NCBI GenBank assembly: GCA_045560765.1 | Contig: JBJKZD010000009.1 | Location: forward strand, 682,001-746,000 | Direction: 5' to 3' | Source of the DNA: UBA9926 sp913064795 | GTDB taxonomy: Bacteria; Pseudomonadota; Gammaproteobacteria; Pseudomonadales; Azotimanducaceae | Length of the DNA: 64,000 nt | Shown here: piece after piece, positions 42,109 to 50,973 of the stretch | Layout of the letters: each line of letters starts with the position of its first letter | How positions within the stretch are numbered: the stretch's first letter is position 1 | The notes under the pieces: generated by a model | The model's database searches: none | What the model saw: only the letters and a program-made list of their open reading frames with translations | What the model was told of the DNA's origin: nothing | Translations under genes and position numbers: made by a program

Positions 42109-42954
42109 ATGTTCAATTATCCTCAGATCGATCCGGTCGCAATTTCCCTTGGGCCGATCAATATCCATTGGTATGCAATATCGTATTTGCTTGGCTTTTA
42201 CGTGTGTTGGCGAGTGCTATTGTCCCTGAGGGATCGCCAGCGTCAATCCTGGCGGCGAGAACAAATTTCGGATCTACTTTCTTACGGTGTCTTTGGGGTG
42301 ATTTTGGGCGGGCGCTTTGGCTATGTTTTGTTTTATGGGTTCGACAACTTTTTGCAGGATCCGATCTCGCTGCTTAAAATTTGGCAGGGGGGAATGTCAT
42401 TCCATGGTGGTCTTATGGGGGTGATCGCCGCGGTTGCCTGGTACGCGCATCGAAACCAAAGGACCTTTTTAGAAGTCATGGATTTTGTCGCCCCGGGAGT
42501 TCCCCTGGCCTTGGGCTTGGGCCGGATCGGAAACTTTATTAATGCGGAGCTGCCCGGTCGCATCACCGATGTTCCTTGGTCACTGATCTACCCGGGCGAG
42601 ATGGTAGGCCGCCATCCCTCAAGTCTTTATCAAATGACCCTTGAAGGCCCTGTACTGTTTGCCATTGTCTATGCGCTTGCATTGAGACATCAACGGGTTG
42701 GAATGGTCTCCGGTGGATTCCTGATTGCGTACAGTGGTCTTCGGTTTTTCTCCGAATTCTTTCGTCTACCAGATTCCCACTTGGGTTTTGTCGCGTGGGG
42801 ATGGGCAACCCAGGGACAGTTGCTTTGTATCCCTATGTTATTATTGGGCATCGGGGTCGTTATTTATGCAAAACCCGCAATCCCACCGACCGCGCTTCAG
42901 GGCTCTGGAAAGGGTCGTTCTCAGAAAAACGCTCAGAAAAAAAGGAAGTCTTGA
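42109..42954 (+). CDS. lgt: Prolipoprotein diacylglyceryl transferase
   Basis: Lgt attaches diacylglycerol from phosphatidylglycerol to the lipobox Cys of prolipoproteins in the inner membrane. The 281-residue protein has seven hydrophobic segments, the conserved SYGVFGVILGGRFGYVLFY region, the key His and Gly motif MSFHGGLMGVIAAVAWYAH, the Lgt signature GRIGNFINAELPGR and HPSSLYQ near residue 170. Rightward, two bases before fabV. In Pseudomonas lgt is followed by thyA; here fabV takes that place. Confidence 0.96.
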   Translation: MFNYPQIDPVAISLGPINIHWYAISYLLGFYVCWRVLLSLRDRQRQSWRREQISDLLSYGVFGVILGGRFGYVLFYGFDNFLQDPISLLKIWQGGMSFHGGLMGVIAAVAWYAHRNQRTFLEVMDFVAPGVPLALGLGRIGNFINAELPGRITDVPWSLIYPGEMVGRHPSSLYQMTLEGPVLFAIVYALALRHQRVGMVSGGFLIAYSGLRFFSEFFRLPDSHLGFVAWGWATQGQLLCIPMLLLGIGVVIYAKPAIPPTALQGSGKGRSQKNAQKKRKS

Positions 42955-42956
42955 TC

Positions 42957-44147
42957 ATGATTATTGCGCCGAAAATTAAAGGCTTTTTATGTACAACGGC
43001 CCATCCAGGCGGGTGCGCGGCGGATGTCAACGCGCAAATCAAGCAGGTTGAAAGGGGTGGCGCGATCGCGAACGTGCCCCAGCGGGTGTTGGTGATTGGG
43101 GCCTCGGGTGGCTACGGTCTTGCCACTCGTATTGCCAGTGCTTTTGGGGGAAAAGCAGAAACGATTGGCTTATTTTTTGAGCGCCCAGCGCAAAAAGGCC
43201 GAACCGCATCCCCTGGCTGGTATAAGTCAGCCGCATTCACCGAGGCCGCTCACGCCAGAGGGCTCTATGCTAAGAATTTTAATGGTGATGCTTTCTCTCA
43301 ATCGATGAAGGATGCCGTGATTGATTGCATCGAGAAAGACTGGGGGCAAGTTGATCTTGTCGTGTACTCATTGGCAGCACCGGGCAGGACACTGCCATCG
43401 GGAGAAACAGTCCGCAGCACGTTGAAACCAATTGGGGAGCCATTCAGCGGGGCAACCATTGACTTTAATTCTAGGGAACTGCGGAGCATCGCTTTAGAGC
43501 CCGCCAGCGACGATGAGATTGCAGCGACCGTCAAAGTGATGGGCGGCGAGGATTGGGAAGATTGGATGCAGCAGCTGCTCAATCGTGGCTGCCTGGCCGA
43601 GGGCGCATTGACGACCAATTACACCTACTTGGGCAGCGAAGTGACTTGGCCCATTTATTATCACGGCACCATCGGTCGGGCCAAAGAGGATCTTGATCGT
43701 GCCGCAGCGGCGCTGGCAACAATTTTATCGCCGGTCAATGGACGAGCAGATGTCGTTGTGATGAAAGGATTACTGACCCAAGCCGCGTCGGCGATCCCGG
43801 GGATGAGCGTGTACCTCTCGCTGTTGTTCAAGGCCATGAAAGCGGCGGGCACTCATGAAGGCTGTCTTGAGCAGGTCGAACGATTATTCAGGAGCCAGCT
43901 ATTCTCTGAAAATCAGCGCCGGGATGACGCCGGCCGGATCCGAATGGACGATTGGGAGCTTGCCCCTGAAATTCAGGCAATGGTCAAAGCAAATTGGGGC
44001 AAAGTCAGCCAAGAAAACTTGGACAGCCTGACAGACTTTGAAGGCTATCGAGCGGCATTTTTGAACCTTCATGGATTTGATATTCCAGGCGTCGATTACG
44101 AATTAGAGCAGGACCCAGAGGTCGAAATGAGCCTAGAGCCAATCTAG
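42957..44147 (+). CDS. fabV: Trans-2-enoyl-ACP reductase FabV
   Basis: FabV reduces enoyl-ACP with NADH in the last step of each fatty-acid elongation cycle and, unlike FabI, is little affected by triclosan. The 396-residue protein starts MIIAPKIKGFLCTTAHPGGC and has the NAD-binding VLVIGASGGYGLATRIASAFGG, SPGWYKSAAF, and the catalytic Tyr-x8-Lys pair (Y234, K243) in YYHGTIGRAKEDLDRA. Later comes PGMSVYLSLLFKAMKAAGTHEGC. The ATG at 42957 lies two bases after lgt; a longer in-frame reading would run inside lgt and is rejected. A likely terminator follows. Confidence 0.96.
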   Translation: MIIAPKIKGFLCTTAHPGGCAADVNAQIKQVERGGAIANVPQRVLVIGASGGYGLATRIASAFGGKAETIGLFFERPAQKGRTASPGWYKSAAFTEAAHARGLYAKNFNGDAFSQSMKDAVIDCIEKDWGQVDLVVYSLAAPGRTLPSGETVRSTLKPIGEPFSGATIDFNSRELRSIALEPASDDEIAATVKVMGGEDWEDWMQQLLNRGCLAEGALTTNYTYLGSEVTWPIYYHGTIGRAKEDLDRAAAALATILSPVNGRADVVVMKGLLTQAASAIPGMSVYLSLLFKAMKAAGTHEGCLEQVERLFRSQLFSENQRRDDAGRIRMDDWELAPEIQAMVKANWGKVSQENLDSLTDFEGYRAAFLNLHGFDIPGVDYELEQDPEVEMSLEPI

Positions 44148-44149
44148 CA

Positions 44150-44196
44150 CGAGTGCACTCGAGGGTTTTATGGGAGACCCGCACTTTCGTTTTTTT
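44150..44196 (+). terminator. Predicted intrinsic terminator after fabV
   Basis: GTGC (44153-44156) pairs with GCAC (44181-44184) and GGGT (44163-44166) with ACCC (44177-44180), stacking into one hairpin; seven T (44190-44196) follow after CTTTCG. The left arm includes a perfect 12-bp palindrome CGAGTGCACTCG (44150-44161), which could also act as a protein-binding site. Confidence 0.5.
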
Positions 44197-44356
44197 AACC
44201 GCTGATAGTTCCTGTTTCCGTCGGGAGACATAGAGCGTACTTGAGCGCCGAGCCATAGGCGCAAACTTTAAGGCTTGCCGCTGCCTCGGTGCTGGCTGCC
44301 ACGGCGTTGCGCCAGAGCGAGCGTTGCTCAGTCTCGAGATCGACCAAACTTCGATC

Positions 44357-45523
44357 ATGGCCGCATCACACCTTCCACATCAGATTTTCCTGCTTCGAAC
44401 CGCTGCTTTTTTCTGGTTTGCGTCAACGGTCTTGATGGGGAGTGATAGTGAGGGTGTGAGGTTGTGGGCTCTGTTGATGGCGCTCTATCCGCTGTTGATT
44501 TGGATTTTATATGTCGTCTCGGATCGACGTGCCGAGTATTTCCAAAGTTTATTCGTGATTGATGCGGCCGTCGTGGCTGTGGCAATTTGCGGGTTTGCAG
44601 TGCCCTTCATGAGCGCGCTTTCGGCGCTGAGTGCGGTCATCTTGAGTTCGAGCTTGTGTCTGAGTAAGCAGACCTTGCAGTCCCGGTGTGTAAAGCTGCT
44701 TCTGGTTTTGGTGGTGGCGTCCCAAGCACGTTATTTTTTCGACGGATTCAAGATGTTGGGTTTTGAGCAGAGCTTGGCGCTGATGTTGTTGATGGGTTTT
44801 AGTTGGGGCGCAGCGACTTTGGTTAACCGAGAATCAGCAGCGCGCTCTGGCGTTTATCGAGCGACCAAGGCAGCCCAAGACCGGGTGGTGCAGCAAGTTG
44901 ACTCAATCCGGCCGTATTTGCCGATCGCCAGCTTGATTGACGCACCTCCTGAAGCAGGAGCAAGGCGGCGAGTACTGACGCTTTTTATCGCAGACCTCGT
45001 AGATTCTACGGGTACGGCTGATCTTCACTGCGACGATCTCTTTACGGAATTGCTCAACGATTACATCGTTACTATGGGGCAGCTGGTGCTCAAATATGGG
45101 GGTACCTTGGATAAATTTACGGGCGATGGCCTCGTGGTTGTTTTTGGACTTGAAGATTGTGATCCCAAGCTTGCTGCAAAGCGCTGCGCCGATATGGCGC
45201 TGGCGATGCGTCCGGCCCTGGGATCTCTGTTGTGGCGTTGGCGTTCAAGATTATCGCGACTGCCGACGGGTCAGCGTATCGGCATACACTCTGGAGAGTG
45301 TTTGGTGGGTAGCTTTGGGTGTCCCGAACGACTGAACTACACGGTGCTTGGCCGGGCGGTCCATATTGCGGCGAGGCTCGAGCAATTGGCGTTGCCCGAT
45401 GAAATTTTGGTTTCAGCCGAGACGGCAGAACTCCTCGATGAGGGTTACAACCTTGAGGATCGTTTGCCTGCCAATGTTTCAGGATTGCAATCGAAGCTCT
45501 GCCATAGCGCCCTTTTGGATTGA
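44357..45523 (+). CDS. Class III adenylate/guanylate cyclase with membrane-anchored N-terminus (CyaB-like)
   Basis: The 388-residue protein has a hydrophobic N-terminal half of about six membrane segments (residues ~10-170), like the MASE2 domain of Pseudomonas CyaB, and a C-terminal class III cyclase domain (about 205-370). Metal ligands D213 (FIADLVDST) and D257 (KFTGDGLVV) are present, as are the adenine-contacting K253 and R340. The position that is normally Asp or Thr for adenine recognition is N327 (RLNYTVLG), and the transition-state Asn is H336 (GRAVHIAAR). It may be a weak or altered cyclase making cAMP, or catalytically poor. A TTG at 44324 is an alternative start. Confidence 0.82.
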   Translation: MAASHLPHQIFLLRTAAFFWFASTVLMGSDSEGVRLWALLMALYPLLIWILYVVSDRRAEYFQSLFVIDAAVVAVAICGFAVPFMSALSALSAVILSSSLCLSKQTLQSRCVKLLLVLVVASQARYFFDGFKMLGFEQSLALMLLMGFSWGAATLVNRESAARSGVYRATKAAQDRVVQQVDSIRPYLPIASLIDAPPEAGARRRVLTLFIADLVDSTGTADLHCDDLFTELLNDYIVTMGQLVLKYGGTLDKFTGDGLVVVFGLEDCDPKLAAKRCADMALAMRPALGSLLWRWRSRLSRLPTGQRIGIHSGECLVGSFGCPERLNYTVLGRAVHIAARLEQLALPDEILVSAETAELLDEGYNLEDRLPANVSGLQSKLCHSALLD

Positions 45524-45536
45524 AAGATTGGGTTTA

Positions 45537-45565
45537 ACCCTTTTAAGGGTAAGACTCGCTATAAT
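45537..45565 (+). promoter_or_regulatory. Predicted hemE promoter with overlapping palindrome
   Basis: A consensus TATAAT is at 45560-45565. No good -35 exists; instead ACCCTT-TT-AAGGGT (45537-45550), a near-perfect palindrome, sits where the -35 region would be and may be an operator. The transcript would start about 15 nt before the hemE ATG. Confidence 0.45.
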
Positions 45566-45587
45566 GAGTGTTTAGGTGCGAGATCCA

Positions 45588-46643
45588 ATGATGACCGAAG
45601 CTTTGCTGAATTCCGCTTTTTTAAAGGCTTGTCGAGGCCAGGCCACCGACTATACCCCGATATGGCTCAATCGTCAGGCTGGACGCTATATGCCAGAATA
45701 TCATGCGGTTAAGGGTACAACCCCGAGTCTCGACTTCTTTAAAACGCCCCATCTCGCTGCGCAGGTGACCTGTGATGCGCAGCGAATTTTAGGCGTTGAT
45801 GCAGCAATCTTGTTTGCAGATTTGCTTCCGATTTTAGAGCCAATGGGTCTTGAGCTTGATTACCTGCCGGGTATTGGCCCCCAAATTGCCAACCCGATTC
45901 GAACGAAGGGTGCGATCGATGCGATTCGTTTAGAGGACCCGGCTGGGTCGATGCCCTATATTCCCGAAGCGATCAATTTGATCCGGCGAGAACTCCCAGA
46001 AAACATTCCGCTCATCGGTTTTGGCGGTGCGCCGTTTACTTTGGCTTCTTATGCCATAGAGGGGCAAGGGTCTCGTAATTACGTGCACGTGAAGCAATTA
46101 ATGTATAGCGATGAAGGCGCGTGGCATGCCTTGATGGATAAGTTTACCCGTGCATCCATCGATTACTTAACCTTGCAAATCGATGCAGGGGTCCAAGCAA
46201 TTCAGGTGTTTGACAGCTGGATCGGTTGCCTTGGCGTGAGCGAATTTAATCGATTTGTTGCACCGCACAGTCAGGCGCTTTTTGAAGCGATCGTTGGGCA
46301 GGTGCCGGTCATTCATTTCGGTACCGGAAATCCTGCATTGTCGGCTCCGATGTCTGAAAGCGGTGGGGATGTTTTGGCCCTCGATTGGCGCAGCGACCTA
46401 GTGGCAGTCTGGGACGAGACAGGCGCGAAAGCGGTACAAGGTAATTTGGATCCGATTGTGCTTTGCGCATCGCGAGAAGCCGTCGTGCAAGAGGCAGATC
46501 ATTTACTCAGTGCCGTCGGCTCCCGGCCTGGCCATATCTTTAATTTGGGTCACGGCATTATCCCGGAGACACCGGTTGATAATGTCAAAGCCTTGGTTGA
46601 TTTCGTCCATGAGCGTTCTGCTCAGATTCGTGGATCAAGCTAA
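45588..46643 (+). CDS. hemE: Uroporphyrinogen decarboxylase
   Basis: HemE removes four carboxyl groups from uroporphyrinogen III to give coproporphyrinogen III in heme synthesis. The roughly 351-residue protein has TPIWLNRQAGRYMPEYH near residue 27 (RQAGRYxPEY signature), DAAILFADLLPILEPMGL with the catalytic Asp, GFGGAPFTLASYAIEGQGSRNY and FNLGHGIIPETPVDNV near the C-terminus. A GTG four codons upstream (45576) would leave only a few leader bases after the promoter, so ATG 45588 or 45591 is preferred. Its 3' end overlaps the convergent argA by 9 bp. Confidence 0.95.
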   Translation: MMTEALLNSAFLKACRGQATDYTPIWLNRQAGRYMPEYHAVKGTTPSLDFFKTPHLAAQVTCDAQRILGVDAAILFADLLPILEPMGLELDYLPGIGPQIANPIRTKGAIDAIRLEDPAGSMPYIPEAINLIRRELPENIPLIGFGGAPFTLASYAIEGQGSRNYVHVKQLMYSDEGAWHALMDKFTRASIDYLTLQIDAGVQAIQVFDSWIGCLGVSEFNRFVAPHSQALFEAIVGQVPVIHFGTGNPALSAPMSESGGDVLALDWRSDLVAVWDETGAKAVQGNLDPIVLCASREAVVQEADHLLSAVGSRPGHIFNLGHGIIPETPVDNVKALVDFVHERSAQIRGSS

Positions 46644-47906
46644 TGTGCGGATATAAATCTGAGCGTTTCGCTGAGGGTTATAAACCGATTTTTTAGCCAC
46701 AGGCAGAGCCTCTACGGTTGCAGCTTCAAAGCCCCGTTCGATGAACCAGTGGGCGGTTTGGGTCGTTAAAATGAAGGCCTTTTCAAGTTCGAGAGAACGT
46801 GCTCTTTCGATCAGCATTTGCAGAACACGCTCCCCGCAATTCATGTCCCGGTAGTCGGGATGCGTGGTCAAGCATGCAATTTCTCCGAACTGATCAAAAG
46901 GGTAAAGGGCACCACAAGCGATGATCAGACCCTCTAGTGTCATTACAACAAAATGTTCGATTTCGGATTCGATTAACTCTCTTGAGCGTTTCTTTAGCGT
47001 GCCAGCCTCTTCTTGTGGCGTAATGAGGGTGAGGATGCCGCTAATGTCTTGCGCAACCGCCTGTCGTAATTGATAGCTACTTTCACCGACGATTTGGGTG
47101 CCGCAGCCTTCCCTGGTGAACAATTCTTGAAGCAGCGCGCCGTCTTGTTTCTGGTTGATGAGGTGGCATCTTGAAACGCCGGCCTCGATGGCAAGCCGTG
47201 CTTCGATCAAGAGAGCTCGGTGTTCGGGCCAGGAAGAAGGATCAAGCGTGTTTGTTGTTAACTCACTGATGCGCTGCTGATCCTGATTGTTGATACCACT
47301 TTGATCCAAGTAGTAAATCAGCTTATCGGCTTCGACTGCGGTTGCCACTTCTCGGGCGAGTGTGATGGCGTCGATGCCAAAGACATCGCCGGTCAGAGAA
47401 AATCCGAGTGGCGAGAGAACAACGAGCGCTTGATCCTCCAACGCCTTGGTTAGGGCGGCGCTGTTAATCTTGCGCACTTTCCCGATGTGTTGTTGATCAA
47501 CGCCATTGACGATCCCAAGGGGCTGCGCGCGCACAAAATTACCCGAGAGCGTGACCATTTCTGATGAACGCAAAAAGTCGGTGGCTGGGCTAGCGGATAA
47601 GTGTGCGATCAATCGCTGAGAGGTCGCTGCAGCATCGCCAATGAAGTCACTAAGATTGTCTCGGGTGACGCTGGGCAAGCCCTCAGGCTCTTGTGGCCCA
47701 ACGACAATCGATCCCGAATTCTCGTGAACCAAAATCAGGCGTACGCCGAGGGCATGGAGCAGGGTGATGTCTTGGACAATGTTGGGCAATGAATCGCTGC
47801 TCAGCGCGCCAGCGCCAAGATAGATCACAAACGTCTTATTGCGGTGTGCGTAAATATACGGTGACGCTGTTCGAAACCAACGAAGGGGATTGTGATCGAC
47901 GCTCAT
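46635..47906 (-). CDS. argA: N-acetylglutamate synthase
   Basis: ArgA acetylates glutamate with acetyl-CoA, the first step of arginine synthesis, and is usually feedback-inhibited by arginine. The 423-residue chain has an N-terminal amino-acid-kinase-like domain (SPYIYAHRNKTFVIYLGAGALSSD, GVRLILVHENSGSI, NFVRAQPLGIVNGVD) and a C-terminal GNAT acetyltransferase domain from about residue 285 (HFVVMTLEGLIIACGALYPF, ACLTTHPDYRDMNCGERVLQML, ILTTQTAHWFIERGF). This is the classical two-domain ArgA of gammaproteobacteria. It is divergent from the GspE-like gene; a TATAAT lies about 36 bp before its start. Confidence 0.95.
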   Translation of the reverse strand: MSVDHNPLRWFRTASPYIYAHRNKTFVIYLGAGALSSDSLPNIVQDITLLHALGVRLILVHENSGSIVVGPQEPEGLPSVTRDNLSDFIGDAAATSQRLIAHLSASPATDFLRSSEMVTLSGNFVRAQPLGIVNGVDQQHIGKVRKINSAALTKALEDQALVVLSPLGFSLTGDVFGIDAITLAREVATAVEADKLIYYLDQSGINNQDQQRISELTTNTLDPSSWPEHRALLIEARLAIEAGVSRCHLINQKQDGALLQELFTREGCGTQIVGESSYQLRQAVAQDISGILTLITPQEEAGTLKKRSRELIESEIEHFVVMTLEGLIIACGALYPFDQFGEIACLTTHPDYRDMNCGERVLQMLIERARSLELEKAFILTTQTAHWFIERGFEAATVEALPVAKKSVYNPQRNAQIYIRTLA

Positions 47907-47941
47907 GACTCACCTGTTATGATGGAAGACGTTTTTGGTGG

Positions 47942-47947
47942 ATTATA
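47942..47947 (-). promoter_or_regulatory. -10 box upstream of argA
   Basis: On the minus strand GGG-TATAAT-CC lies 36 bp before the argA ATG. No matching -35 or E. coli-type ARG box is visible. On the other side of the same gap, TCAGGT (48021-48026) and ACCTGA (48040-48045) form an inverted repeat upstream of the GspE-like gene. Confidence 0.4.
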
Positions 47948-48089
47948 CCCGGCTAGTGCCTCTTCCGCTGAGTGCTCTGATCTCAGATTGAGGCCTTGAA
48001 ACATTGGGAGGCGATGCGTGTCAGGTAGTGTTTGAATTGACCTGAAGGCTGCTCGTCTTTGAGCGTAGTGTAACGATTGAGGTGAAGAG

Positions 48090-49862
48090 ATGGTCACGAC
48101 CCCCGAGGAAAAACTCAGTCTTAGGGGATTACTCAACGATTTGGTCACTGATGGCCGGATGGCCCAGGCCGACGCTGAAGGTGTCAGGGCGAAGGCGCAG
48201 CAAAAACAGATGCGAAGCTGGCATCCGATCGACGTCATTGCTGCCAGCGAATGCCAAGACCCCGCGCGCGCGGGCCATGTTTTATCCACTGATGCGATCT
48301 TGGAGTGGCTGAGTGACCGGGTTGGGCAAGCTTTTCTTCGAATTGATCCACTAAAAATTGATACCCAATTGGTCACCCAGGTGATGTCGAGCGAGTTTGC
48401 GCAGCGGCATCAGATTTTGGCGGTGAATGTCTCGAAGGACGCCGTGCATATTGTCAGTGCTGAACCGCATTTGAGTGCTTGGATGGGTCTGATCGAGCAA
48501 TCACAACCTGGAAAAAACATTGTTCGGTTGTTGGCCAGTCCACAAGACATAAAACGTTACACCCAAGAATTTTATGCGGTTGCCAATTCTGTCAAGAAAG
48601 CGTCGGCACAAGGATTGATGGGTAATGCCCTTGGCAATCTTGAACAGATGCTCGAATTGGGACAGTTCGAGCAGATGGAAGCGAATGATACCCATGTCGT
48701 CAATATTGTTGACTGGATTCTGCAGTACGCCTTCACTCAGCGCGCCAGCGATATTCATATTGAACCTCGGCGAGAAAAAGGTGCCATTCGGTTTCGAATC
48801 GATGGGATCTTACACACAGTCTATGAGTTGCCAATGCCTGTAGTGACCGCCGTCGTCAGTCGAATCAAAACCCTCGGCCGGATGAATGTCGCAGAGAAGA
48901 GAAGGCCTCAGGATGGCCGCCTAAAGACGCGAGCCTCAGATTCTCAGGAAATTGAACTGCGTTTGTCGACCCTGCCCACGGCTCATGGCGAAAAGCTAGT
49001 GATGCGGATCTTTGATCCAACGATCTTGTTAAAAACCTTTGCCGAATTGGGACTTGAGGATCATGAGTTAGATCGTTGGACCCAGATGGTGAGTCAGCCC
49101 AATGGGATTGTTCTTGTCACAGGTCCGACGGGGTCAGGAAAAACGACGACACTGTATACGAGCCTAAAACAGCTCGCGACGGAGGAAGTCAATGTTTGCA
49201 CCATTGAGGATCCCATCGAAATGGTCGAGGGGGCATTCAATCAGATGCAGGTCCAGTCCAATATTGACCTGACTTTCGCCGAGGGAGTTCGGGCGCTACT
49301 GCGCCAAGATCCGGATATTATTATGGTGGGTGAAATCAGAGACCTTGAGACCGCAGAGATGGCCATCCAAGCGGCGCTGACGGGCCATTTAGTGATTTCG
49401 ACTTTGCACACCAACGATGCGCCATCGGCGATTACAAGGCTTTTGGAACTGGGGGTCGCGCCCTACTTAATTAAAGCAACGGTGCTCGGTGTCATGGCGC
49501 AGCGGCTGGTGCGAACCCTGTGCCCAGATTGTAAACATCCCACTGTAGTTGATTCAGAAGATTGGGAAGATTTGGTGAAACCTTGGTCAATGACGCAGCC
49601 ACCTGAGATCGCAGCCGCATCGGGTTGCCTTGAATGCCGAGAGACTGGGTTTAAAGGTCGAGCGGGGATTTATGAGCTGTTGACCCTCAGTGATGGGGTT
49701 AAGAAGTTGATCAATGAGCAGACTGATGCGGGCCAAATACGGCAGGCGGGTCGACAGGAGGGGATGAGAACTTTAAGGCTCAGTGGTGCTGAAAAGGTGG
49801 CCTCAGGCGAAACAACCATCGCCGAAGTTTTGAGGGTGGCCCCAATTTCTGGTTATGAATGA
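48090..49862 (+). CDS. GspE/PulE/PilB-family type II/IV secretion ATPase
   Basis: The 590-residue hexameric ATPase has an N-terminal T2SSE-type domain (about 1-165), then the NIVDWILQYAFTQRASDIHIEPRR segment, Walker A GPTGSGKTTTLYTSL, Asp box IEDPIEMVEGAFNQMQV, Walker B LRQDPDIIMVGEIRD, His box TGHLVISTLHTNDAPSAI and the C-terminal zinc tetra-Cys motif CPDC...CLECRETGFKGRAGIYE. It is an assembly-type motor (PilB/GspE), not a PilT-type one. No PilC/GspF, pilin or peptidase gene is adjacent, so it stands alone; whether it serves a pilus or secretion system cannot be told here. Divergent from argA. Confidence 0.9.
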   Translation: MVTTPEEKLSLRGLLNDLVTDGRMAQADAEGVRAKAQQKQMRSWHPIDVIAASECQDPARAGHVLSTDAILEWLSDRVGQAFLRIDPLKIDTQLVTQVMSSEFAQRHQILAVNVSKDAVHIVSAEPHLSAWMGLIEQSQPGKNIVRLLASPQDIKRYTQEFYAVANSVKKASAQGLMGNALGNLEQMLELGQFEQMEANDTHVVNIVDWILQYAFTQRASDIHIEPRREKGAIRFRIDGILHTVYELPMPVVTAVVSRIKTLGRMNVAEKRRPQDGRLKTRASDSQEIELRLSTLPTAHGEKLVMRIFDPTILLKTFAELGLEDHELDRWTQMVSQPNGIVLVTGPTGSGKTTTLYTSLKQLATEEVNVCTIEDPIEMVEGAFNQMQVQSNIDLTFAEGVRALLRQDPDIIMVGEIRDLETAEMAIQAALTGHLVISTLHTNDAPSAITRLLELGVAPYLIKATVLGVMAQRLVRTLCPDCKHPTVVDSEDWEDLVKPWSMTQPPEIAAASGCLECRETGFKGRAGIYELLTLSDGVKKLINEQTDAGQIRQAGRQEGMRTLRLSGAEKVASGETTIAEVLRVAPISGYE

Positions 49863-49881
49863 GTTTGGGATGGATAAAAAA

Positions 49882-50799
49882 TTATTGCTCATAGAGTGAA
49901 GAACGACCTGAGGGCGTTGACTTAAATCGCCGATGAACCCACCAGTACTGTTCGGGTGCCTTGCGGATGCTTGCTTCGATGTGACGGTTGATGAGCGCCG
50001 CGTCTGCTTCATCGGAGTTCGTCGGAAAAGCTTGATCCGGCAAAAATATTTCGACCTCGTAACTGCCATCCTCGAATCGATAGTGGCGCATAAAGACGAC
50101 TTTGGCTTGAGTGATCCGAGCGATTCGGTTGGCGGCTGTAAGGGTTGCGGCGGGATAGCCAAAGAAAGGAACGAAGACCGCATTGTCAGGGCCATAATCC
50201 TGGTCTAGGCCGTACCAAACCCGTTGTCCTGCTTTCAGGTTTCTGATGACGCCTCTGACATTGGTCTGCTCTATCGATTCTGCGAAATAATGTCCCCGGC
50301 CCCGGCGCATGAGCCATTCGAAGACGGGATTGCGGTTGCGCTTGTACATCACGTTGAAGGGCACTTTTTGAGCAAGGGCAGCGCCCGCCAAATCTAAAGT
50401 CGAAAGATGCATACCTAAAATGAGAATGCCATTGTCTTTTGGACCGATATCGAGATGTTCTAGCCCCTTGTACCGCATTGGTGTGTGCTTTAATTGTTTT
50501 GGATGCAGCCATGTTGCTGCGGTTTCAAGCAAACCTAGAGCCGTCGATTTGAGGGTTGCGTCGAGCAACTGTCTTTGCGCCAGGGGATTGAGTTTAGGAA
50601 AGCACCGGTTGAGATTAACCCTGGCGATATGAACTCGGCGAGGGATAGTGATTCGCATCAGAGTGGCCAGGCCGGGACCTAAAATGCGGCGCGACCTTGC
50701 ACCGTTTAAAGTGAGCAACCATGCCACACCGATGCCCAGCCACAATAGCCAGTGGCGTGGATGTAAAAGCTGGATGGGTCTGAACTCGCGGGTCGGCAA
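49882..50799 (-). CDS. Lipid A biosynthesis acyltransferase (LpxL/HtrB family)
   Basis: The enzyme adds a secondary acyl chain to Kdo2-lipid IVA at the inner membrane. The 305-residue protein has an N-terminal hydrophobic anchor (WLLWLGIGVAWLLTLNG), the catalytic H-x4-D motif in GMHLSTLDLAGAAL near residue 129, MYKRNRNPVFEWLMRRGR, the DQDYGPDNAVFVPFFG segment and the family ending PEQYWWVHRRFK. It is divergent from waaA with a 209-bp gap and thus sits with the Kdo transferase that supplies its substrate. Which acyl group (lauroyl or myristoyl) is added cannot be seen, so lpxL versus lpxM is left open. Confidence 0.9.
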   Translation of the reverse strand: MPTREFRPIQLLHPRHWLLWLGIGVAWLLTLNGARSRRILGPGLATLMRITIPRRVHIARVNLNRCFPKLNPLAQRQLLDATLKSTALGLLETAATWLHPKQLKHTPMRYKGLEHLDIGPKDNGILILGMHLSTLDLAGAALAQKVPFNVMYKRNRNPVFEWLMRRGRGHYFAESIEQTNVRGVIRNLKAGQRVWYGLDQDYGPDNAVFVPFFGYPAATLTAANRIARITQAKVVFMRHYRFEDGSYEVEIFLPDQAFPTNSDEADAALINRHIEASIRKAPEQYWWVHRRFKSTPSGRSSLYEQ

Positions 50800-50973
50800 T
50801 GGCTGCGCTCCTTGGGATCCTTAGATTGTATGTTGAAACCGGGCTGCTGTTAAATTTAGGCTATGCTAGGCAGGGCCCCAAGGCGCTTAGCCGCACATTG
50901 GCGATGGGATGACGAATGGGCTCTCGAGCAAGGATTGGGTCAAAGGCGCTGACGCTAGGCCGCCGATGATAGA

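Noticed and set aside
42795..42956. Longer N-terminus of FabV reaching into lgt
   Set aside because: The family N-terminus MIIAPKIKGF starts at 42957, right after the lgt stop; the extension overlaps conserved lgt coding sequence.
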